Below, piece after piece: positions 57,012-64,000 of a stretch of 64,000 nucleotides of DNA. The notes beneath the pieces are model-generated. The model had not been told where the DNA came from. It worked only from the letters and a program-made list of their open reading frames with translations, and searched no databases. The position numbers and the translations under genes are program-made. This DNA is from Toxorhynchites rutilus septentrionalis (taxonomy: Eukaryota; Arthropoda; Insecta; Diptera; Culicidae). How positions within the stretch are numbered: position 1 is the first letter of the stretch; every line of letters starts with the position of its first letter. Where the stretch lies: positions 55,278,205 through 55,342,204 of the forward strand of contig NC_073745.1 in NCBI RefSeq assembly GCF_029784135.1, in the 5' to 3' direction.

Positions 57012-57248
57012 TAATTAATGCAATGAAATCATATTATTTCAAATGTCTGTCGTTGGCAGATATTTCAGAATGTACTTACTGGTTATTATTTATCAAATGT
57101 AGGGATATGTTTTACAAAAAAATATTTTTAGCTCTCCAATTTAATTTTTCAAATCTCACTCCACTGCTGCTGCATAGAAACTACGAATGTCAACAAACGT
57201 TTGTGTGCCCAACACATGCTCTGCATGTATGTGTAGCAAGAGCCCTAT

Positions 57249-58133
57249 TGGTGCAAAATAGTTGTGGTAATTGAAACTTTTGAATTTGAATATTGTTTTT
57301 TTTTTGTTTTACTAAACTTTGATAATCAAATTTAATTTTTTTTTTCTGTATTTGTATAAATTCTTTAGAGGTTAAAAAAGTTATTACTTAATAATTATTC
57401 TAAACATTGTTTCTCAGTTCGGATTCTAATGAAGCTACATCAATAGCATATGCACTCGCATAATAATGATGACGTACTTTAAAAACATTTTCAGAATTAG
57501 CATTTTTTTAATTGTTGGTATACTCCTCAACTGAGGACTTAACAATTCTGCTATCTCGAGTCTGCGCCATCCACCAAGCACCACAGTTAATTTCCGTTGC
57601 AATATTTTCCATGCTGGCTCTACTCGTACGCATTCACTGAGTTTATGCTGCAAAGTTTCACAACTAGTGTTATCAGGGCAGAAGAAATGGGCTTCGGATA
57701 GGAACACAATCGTCCGTATTCTCCTGATGTAGCCTTAATGTTTAAAATTTGTTTCTGAGCCTGAATAGATGCATTCAGAGAGATTTTGCCAATAACCGAA
57801 ACTTGTCTGACTTAACCGCTTGTAATTTGAATTCTGAAAAGTCGAGAACAATCTTTCGAAACATTCTATTTGAATAAAGTCATAGTGTCGTATGAAAGTT
57901 AACAGGTTTGCTATCTGTTTTCAAAATAATGGTTTTTATTTCTCTGAGAATGGCGAATGTATGAAAATTGACTCAAACTCATATTAGTGTCAATTGAAAG
58001 TGGTTGAATTTCAATTCGATTTCGAAGATGTTTATCAATTTCAGAATTCCATCATCAGTATGGTATCCCTTGCTCATTGCAACTGTGTTTTGCTGTTATT
58101 CTTTTTTTGGTTTTTCGGAAGAAATATTCATCA
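57249..58133. other. unassigned stretch with a retrotransposon C-terminal fragment
   Basis: AT-rich with long T runs at 57295-57345. Apart from the fragment at 57435-57720, nothing was recognised. Confidence 0.3.
57435..57720 (-). pseudogene. possible C-terminal end of a non-LTR retrotransposon ORF2
   Basis: The - strand reads ETLQHKLSECVRVEPAWKIL, QRKLTVVLGGWRRLEIAELL and RSIPTIKKMLILKMFLKYVI. This has the pattern of the finger and helical C-terminus in mosquito Jockey/I-type elements (C..C..H..C then a conserved GGWRR helix). No reverse transcriptase lies upstream. The element type was not determined. Confidence 0.4.
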
Positions 58134-59600
58134 TTTTTGACGTAGGACTACGTCTTACATGAAGGGTGCCAAATCAGAAAACAGGTCAGGTTTTTAGGAC
58201 TTAAAGATAACGTTAATAACTATTTTTGTTGCGAAAGGATTTTAACGATTTGCGTACCAATCGAATCGGAATCTTTCTAAGATTTATTTGATATACTATA
58301 CATTACAATCTCATAATCTGTATATGGTTTAAATTGATGAAAATTGGAAGCATTCCCATTTCCCCATACATTTGTTCTGTCCATTTGCTTGCTTTCCCGA
58401 ACAGAGCTGTCAATAACGAGCAATTTATACAGCCGCTAGAATAGAAATAGTCGGAGACGAATGAATCGTTGGATTTAAGGTGAAGGTGGAAGCTAGCCAC
58501 AAATGGCTGCCACAATGGCGCTCAATTCTTTCATCTCCCTCCCTCACCCCTCGCCAGAAAATCAATAATTTTGCGAAACAGTGTGAAGAAAATGATCATT
58601 TTCGCACACTTCCTATCAAATAATATCAACCAAACTCTAATCGATTACTCACAAGATATTAAATTTTCATCTGCTGTCGCACTGTATAGTGAAAAACGTC
58701 GCAAAACTCGAGCAAGTGCTCTGAAAGTTAAATTTTCATCTTTCAATCTTCGGCAATGGTTTTGTTTGTGTTGGTGAAAGCATCGTTATTTTTTCGACAC
58801 TGATGCCAGACAACATCAGCGAAATTGCTGTAGAAACCACTCAATAAAATGTAATTTCTGAGTCATAGCGTTTCATGTCATGCAAATCAATAGAATAAAA
58901 TTGTGTTGATATAAATACATTTTTTTTTACGTTCAATGGGTCCATAATGTAAGTTTTAGAAACTTTAACATTGGGTAAGAAAAGTGTATTGCAGAGCTCG
59001 GAACACTGCCACGGCTGCCCATGCTTTCAAAAGCAGTAAACGGAAAAGTATTACATTCAATCAAAATGCCACGGCCGACGAAGAGAGGGGTCATGGCTCT
59101 CCAAAGTGAATATGTGAAAACAATACCAAAAGAGCCCCAATTCGTATGTGTTATAAATTTGCTCATGTTACGCTCCCGTATAATCAGAATTTTACTTCAT
59201 ATGCAAATGCACCTTCTATATATATTTATGTTTGCAATTGTTCATCGGAACATATCGTTCATACATTCTACTTTAGTATTGAATTGTTATTTTTTCATCA
59301 AATGTATTCAAGACTCGTGTCAATGATGCGCCACACAGTCTGATAAGTGGATTGATCTATTTACATGTGCTTTGCTCTTCTCTCACAAACACTATTACCC
59401 CATTTTTACACGTGGGTTTACCTATACTACTACAATGGCTAGCTTCCACCTTCACCTTAAAGTCTCCGTAAATAAAGGAGAAGAAAAAGGAGAAGAATAG
59501 AAACAACGAAGGAGATAGCGAAAAGAGAATATCTGCGAAGTAAGCTGTCTCTGAGGAAAATTCTTAGAATCTTTCTGTGCCCGAAACAACAAAGGTCGCT
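58134..59600 (-). mobile_element. TIR element, GACGTAG family second subfamily, copy 3 with nested TTAA element
   Basis: It starts TTTTTGACGTAGGACTACGT and follows the 4561 and 13132 copies to about 58475. It is interrupted by the element at 58479-59456 and resumes with AAAGTCTCCGTAAATAAAGG and GAATATCTGCG. The far end is too diverged to place. Confidence 0.5.
58479..59456. mobile_element. TTAA-inserting (piggyBac-like) element, copy 2 (978 bp)
   Basis: TTAA lies on both sides (58475-58478 and 59457-59460). Perfect terminal repeats start GGTGAAGGTGGAAGCTAGCC at both ends. The host repeat at 13436-13460 shows the empty site (GACTTAAAGTCTCC), which supports TTAA as the duplicated target. A short frame starting MPRPTKRGVMALQSEYVK (59066) is shared with copy 1 (44769), but no transposase was found. 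Confidence 0.7.
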
Positions 59601-61004
59601 TATTCTGCTCGTTTTGTGTTTTATGTTTCCCTTCGAGCTTTGAACGCTAGCGAAGATTTCACTTAAAGTTTATCGCTGCAACTGTGTACATCTGATAGAC
59701 GCGTGTTTGATGCTTGTTGATTGGCGATGTACGGAAGACGCTTCTCGTTAAATACTCAGTGCAATGCGTGCATTGACATAAAAAAACAAATTGCGACATA
59801 TGACCAATTAGCGTATTGTTCTCGCAAAGACAAGAAAGAATCGTGGCTTCTCCAAATAATTCTTCTGGTTTTGAAGCCATTAAACCATTTCATTAGCATT
59901 CTAGCTGTAACAGAGCCGGGTTTTAATCGTGTACATGTACATATGTTTATGTTTCTATAAATTGTAAATTACACGGTAATTAGTAGTATAAATGGCGTTA
60001 AGTTTTCTGTTCCATTACATTATGGCAAATTACACAGTAGTAGCCGTTTAGGCGTAAGGGTATTCTTTCTGTTCATCCATTGTTCAGCAGACCGGACAGC
60101 GGAGACAGTTGATATTGATCATTGTTGAGTTATTTATAGAACAGCAGCCCGATGTGTCTTGCAGAGCAGAGCAGTTGTATGGATGAATCGATCTTATTTC
60201 GACCGTGGATCGATTTCCATCGCTGATGATGGTTGCGTGGACTTAGTTATTCTATAACAACACAAAGATGGTCGATTGAGTGCCCTGAATTTGAACTCAC
60301 GATCGATCGCTTGGTAAGCGAACGCGTAACCAAGTGGCTACGAAGACCCCCTCGAACCAAAATGTATCATTTTTTTATTTCTTATATCAGAATTAGTATT
60401 CTAATGTTTACTATGTTTGGATTTGAGAACATCTTCATGGAAGTTTATCTCTTGTCAGCAATTGTAATTACTTTTTTCACAATTAGGGTGCTGAACACTT
60501 CATTCGTCTAAAACTAGGACGGAAGCGGAAAATTTTTCGTCTCAATCTAGGTCATATGGAGTCTATTAAATTTATTTTTCAAGTGCATTTTACACGAAAA
60601 AAAACTTGCTACTTTTTTCCATGCGCTGTAAATGTTTCCCATCAAAGGAACAAACAATTTTGTAACTCTGACTTTGTTCATTTACGTTTTTAGTCGATGC
60701 AACGAGAAGAAAAATTAAACTGAAATGAAGTTTAGAACACCTCAACAATACTGAAATTTCAGTTTCTGCTAAAATTTCAGTTGGGCCTCTATGATTTGAA
60801 CGTTAGCATTGATTTAAGAAAAATACTAATTTGTTCATTTCATCTGCTTATTTTTAATTTAATAACAACACTTTTCCTATGTAGTGGACTATTATAAGAA
60901 AAGTAACATACATAAACAAAACCTGTGACGTCACAGATTTAAAACTCTTCCCACCTTTCATTTTTATCTCGAGCTGCGGGTACTTTTGCTCTCGCTTACA
61001 TTTC
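59601..61004. other. unassigned stretch
   Basis: Contains a tRNA-like SINE head (60262-60352) and a palindromic CTGTGACGTCACAG with a CRE core (60923-60936). No coding region was supported. Confidence 0.3.
60262..60352 (-). mobile_element. tRNA-like SINE head
   Basis: On the - strand TAGCCACTTGGTTACGCG resembles box A, and GAGTTCAAATTC resembles box B, about 40 bases apart. It resembles the 46915 SINE head. No tail or duplication was identified. A true tRNA is unlikely because the stems pair poorly. Confidence 0.4.
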
Positions 61005-61216
61005 TAGATCAATATGTCAAAAGGGTCTATCTTCTTTGATCGATTCTCTTCACCGTCTTTATCTTTCGATAACCACGGCCTTTCAGACAGATTTTGCTCC
61101 AGTTTTGCCATGTTTTTTGTTTTTTGAAATCCTGTTATTGCTGAGATATCAATGAAAGAGAATGTAGATGAAGAGAATCGATCAAAGAAGATAGACCCTT
61201 TTGACATGTTGATCTA
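61005..61216. mobile_element. MITE with long TIRs, copy 2 (212 bp)
   Basis: Same ends as 24054-24309 (TAGATCAATATGTCAAAAGG and its inverted partner). It lacks about 45 internal bases that are present there. Confidence 0.7.
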
Positions 61217-62224
61217 AATTTGTTCAAACCGAAATGTGTTTCCCAACATGGACTAAGACCGAAGGATCTGGGAAAATCGTTATTACAGATCCTAGAGGCG
61301 AATGATCTTGTTTGATGTTTGAAGCCTTGTCATATAAAAAGTTGAAGTTGAAGTTATTGATTCAGGCCAGCAGGTCGTACTTTTGTTCCCGCTTTTTTGC
61401 ACTCAGGAATATGTTTTCCGAACACAGCCCTTTGGCTCGGTTATTCAAGACGACAATGAAAGATATGCCTTCAAGTCTTCAGCTCTTTAACTTCTACGCA
61501 TACCGTAGCAATCTCAACAAATGTCAGCCATTTGCTGAGATAACGTCGATTGATTCAATAATATGCGTTCAACTAGCATGTCAAACCGATAATACAATGA
61601 TCGTTTGACAATTCTTCCGTTCACATATTTTGAAAGTCTACCATAAATTAATAACATGACCAGAGCATCGTGCGATAGGTTAAAAGATAACGGACGGTCA
61701 GACTTATTCGTTAAATTTACTTTTAATTCAATACTTGAATTCAATTCAACTCAGGAATGTTTCATTCAAACTATAATTTAATCATTTCAAACAAATAATG
61801 ACTGAGCCATAGGTTGTCCTATGTCAACCATGCAGTTATTCATAGATATAACCATCCCATTTTTTACGGAAAATTCATTTGGAAAAAGTGGAAAGCTTCT
61901 ACAATGAGTATAATTATCTTACCTGAACGTTCCATTGGTAGGTTTTTGAAACTCTTTTATTGTTAACAATTGAATATTGAATTGAATTCAATATTGTTAA
62001 CAATAAGAGAGTTACACTGCCGTTATCTTGCAAAAAGACGTAATGGCCGAAGTTGACGTTCTATTTTCTTGTTATAGATCGATAAAGAATACCAAATACT
62101 TCAAAAAACTGCGTAGTTTTGAAGAAATGTGAAAAATTTACAGTACAGTAATAGTTTGATAACTGGCTCTGCTTCAACTTGACTGCTTTTTAACTGGGCG
62201 AAAGTTAACTGGGCTGTAGTCCAG
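61217..62224. other. unassigned stretch with a GACGTAG-family end
   Basis: 61811-61867 (reversed) reads AAAAAATGGGATGGTTATAT and GGTTGACATAGGAC, a left-type end of the GACGTAG family without a visible partner. A hairpin lies at 61951-62012. No gene was supported. Confidence 0.35.
61951..62012. repeat. 62-bp near-perfect palindrome
   Basis: The arms start ACTCTTTTATTGTTAACAAT and close around TTGAATTGAATTCAA. Nearly all of the two halves pair, which would form a strong hairpin in single-stranded DNA or RNA. Confidence 0.7.
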
Positions 62225-62227
62225 TTA

Positions 62228-62345
62228 ACCCTTTTACTGGTAGTGAAAGCTATATCGCCACTAAGATTTAATTTTTATCTCTTTACAAGAAATTATCATT
62301 TTAAGCCTTATGTGGTAACTAGTTCTGATATCTGTTACAATTACA
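62228..62345. mobile_element. partial piggyBac-like MITE
   Basis: After TTAA it matches the left 110 bases of 49283-49858 (CCCTTTTACTGGTAGTG, ATATCGCCA, AGCCTTATGTGGTAACTAGT). The remainder and right end were not found. Confidence 0.6.
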
Positions 62346-62610
62346 ATTTACAATTTCACTTCCATTGACACATCGTCACTCAATAATGAGCCTATCGCTT
62401 TTCAAATTCATGCAAACGCATACAGGCTGAGAATAGTGCTACTCTCTCTTCACACTCAGGTTCTTATATCGAATGAAAGTGTCTTATTTCGAATAAAAAT
62501 TTCGTTGGAGCTCGAACCGTATTCACTGAAACTAATGAAAATGATGATATGAAAGAATGTGCAGTATTCCACCAGGAGTAATCAGTTGTCTGCGCTGGTT
62601 GTGAGACTAA

Positions 62611-62728
62611 GGGGCTGTCCACATACCACGTGGAAAACTTAGGGGGGGTAAGGGGTACGAAAATGTCCACGCTTGTCCACGGTGAGGAGGGTGGGGGTAC
62701 AGATAATGTCCACATGGACACGTAAAAC
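62611..62728. mobile_element. one-ended copy of the GGGG-ended (Zator-like) element
   Basis: GGGGCTGTCCACATACCACG, a G-run, CGAAAATGTCCACGCTTGTC and CCACATGGACACGTAAAACA match the left 130 bases of 30968-33973. No matching right end was seen before the window ends. Confidence 0.6.
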
Positions 62729-64000
62729 AATTTTTTTCAAATATAATATATTCATAAAAGAAATTTTCCAGAATCTTTATACTTTCCGCCCATTTTGAGT
62801 ACTCCATATTTATCCATAAAATGGTGGTTATGTCGAATATTTTTCCATATCATCGAACTTCTGAAATATGTATTCTGCATGAAACTCACATAAACGGTGA
62901 GCGATCAAGCTTCTATTGGTAGTAGATGATCATTGTTTTCAACTTCTAAGCTACGTCATATTTGAGCATAAACTGATCTCTGTGTTATAGGTCCAGGTCT
63001 ACGTGAGAGTAAATTTGACATGGTGAACTGCTGATACATTTCTATCTGCAGAGTACATGTGGGATGTTGATAACATTATGAAATGACCGGAATATTGAGA
63101 GGATTTTTCAAATAATTTGAGATGGACTCAGCGAAACGAGTGCTATACAAAATTTTATAATACCTACTCAAAAACAGAGTTCATGCGAAGCACTCTGTAC
63201 TGAAAGAAGCAGATTCAGTCCACCTTTTGTGAGGTTGTACCCTCGTTCCTAAATGTTTCCCGAATTTAATATCCACTTTGCGACGTTATCTTTGATACAG
63301 CTGCGTTAGGTGTGCTCAGCATCGGAGAGCAGTTTTTCAAGGAACACTTCGTCCTACGAAAGATTAGGATGTTACATGTGAGATTTCTGTTAATTAGCAA
63401 ATGTTATTACGACCTTTGTGTTTTTTTTTCAATGAAGCTTTGAATCCGGGATTAGATTACAAATACTGCAACACAGCCAAGAGGAAAATCCTATTAATAC
63501 GATCAATGTTATGGTCGAAGTCACAAGCGATAAGTCTTCCTGCTATATTTTTGTAATTAAACTTGACAAATCTACGTTCAATTGAATTAAACGCATCGAA
63601 AATATTTTTCTTCAAATTGGAGCATTTCAGGCACTATTGACTATTGTTTTCTTTGTTCTAATTTTCGCTTCTATATCTGAACTAGTATCTCGCAGTCAAA
63701 GTTCAGTGAAGAAGTATGCCTAAATCCAGTTGTTTCTTCATTTGAATGCTTTCGACACATTTTTTTAATATTACATCGATTAGCTTCAAATAAAACTACA
63801 TTCAACTGCGCCAAATAATTACAGAAGTCTTCAGAAAAATTTCGACACTCGTTTCTCGAAGATTTTCTGCAGGCGAATGATTTTATTGCCAAATAATTTT
63901 CTTCAGATGTTTTTTCATGCTTGACTGTAACATTATTTGCTTGATTGCGCAGTTTTACTGTTGTACGGTCCTATGAAGTCACCGAAGAAATGTTTCTAAT
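62729..64000. other. unassigned AT-rich stretch at the window edge
   Basis: No convincing gene. A 73-codon - strand frame at 63671-63892 is Cys/Asn/Lys-rich (CRKSSRNECRNF, RCNIKKMCRKH) and could be an exon of something to the right, but no family was recognised. Confidence 0.3.

Larger units (their letters stand above)
53648..57246. mobile_element. ISL2EU-type DNA transposon, apparently complete (3.6 kb)
   Basis: Imperfect TIRs start AGGGCGCTTGCAGC (left) and AGGGCTCTTGCTAC (right, reversed), and both sub-terminal regions carry GTTGGGCA. AT occurs on each side (53646-53647 and 57247-57248), giving a 2-bp target duplication. It encodes two convergent spliced genes, YqaJ-like (+) and THAP-DDE (-), with stops 115 bases apart. 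This pair is the known signature of ISL2EU elements. No stop or frameshift was seen in either gene after splicing. Confidence 0.85.

Noticed and set aside
60262..60352. Functional tRNA gene
   Set aside because: Boxes A and B are recognisable, but acceptor and anticodon stems do not pair well; SINE head preferred.
1..64000. CRISPR arrays, prophage, bacterial operons or integrons
   Set aside because: Introns, SINEs, LTR and non-LTR elements and TFIIH p62 show eukaryotic nuclear DNA; no regular spacer arrays were seen.

Overview
The window looks like insect, most probably mosquito (Culicidae), nuclear DNA. It is AT-rich and dominated by transposable elements. It holds tRNA-derived SINEs with GAA tails, mariner, hAT, PIF/Harbinger and TTAA-inserting elements, an I-clade-like retrotransposon, an env-bearing gypsy-type (errantivirus) remnant, and one recognisable host gene with short introns and one very long intron. 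No bacterial-type features were seen. The species cannot be fixed from the sequence alone.

Layout. 1-4550 is a gypsy/errantivirus copy on the + strand (end of pol with integrase, then env, polypurine tract and 3' LTR). A second LTR element on the - strand entered its pol, and a terminal-inverted-repeat (TIR) element entered the end of env. 4.5-22 kb is a patchwork. It has several elements of one family with GACGTAGGACTACGTC-type ends, about 2 kb of degenerate TTCGTC-type repeat, a dead DD34D mariner, a pogo-like MITE, a deleted mariner, and a DD41D mariner. The DD41D element is split by an intron-containing fragment of the elongation-factor gene IWS1/Spn1. Two GC-richer unique stretches (11.4-12.9 and 19.8-20.8 kb) may be promoter or first-exon DNA of unseen genes. 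22-36 kb holds SINEs, nested hAT elements, THAP-domain gene fragments, a 3 kb element with 3-bp target duplications and GGGG ends, and a Harbinger relic.

37-52 kb is the one host gene: TFIIH subunit p62 (GTF2H1/Tfb1) on the - strand, with four coding exons. Its last coding exon (37359-37484) is cut off from the others by a 12.6 kb intron. That intron contains a TTAA element, an I-clade retrotransposon with an 11-bp target duplication, two SINEs, a DD37E fragment and a piggyBac-like MITE.

52.6-57.2 kb is the most striking region. It has two tandem elements of the ISL2EU type flanked by AT dinucleotides: a deletion derivative, and a 3.6 kb copy that appears intact. The intact copy has two convergent spliced genes, one for a SWIM-finger plus YqaJ exonuclease-like protein and one for a THAP plus DDE transposase. 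57-64 kb returns to MITE fragments, a TTAA element nested in a GACGTAG-family element, and unassigned AT-rich DNA.

The only genes here that plainly work together are the two ISL2EU genes. Everything else is either the p62 housekeeping gene or decayed mobile DNA. All calls come from reading the sequence; no database search was run.
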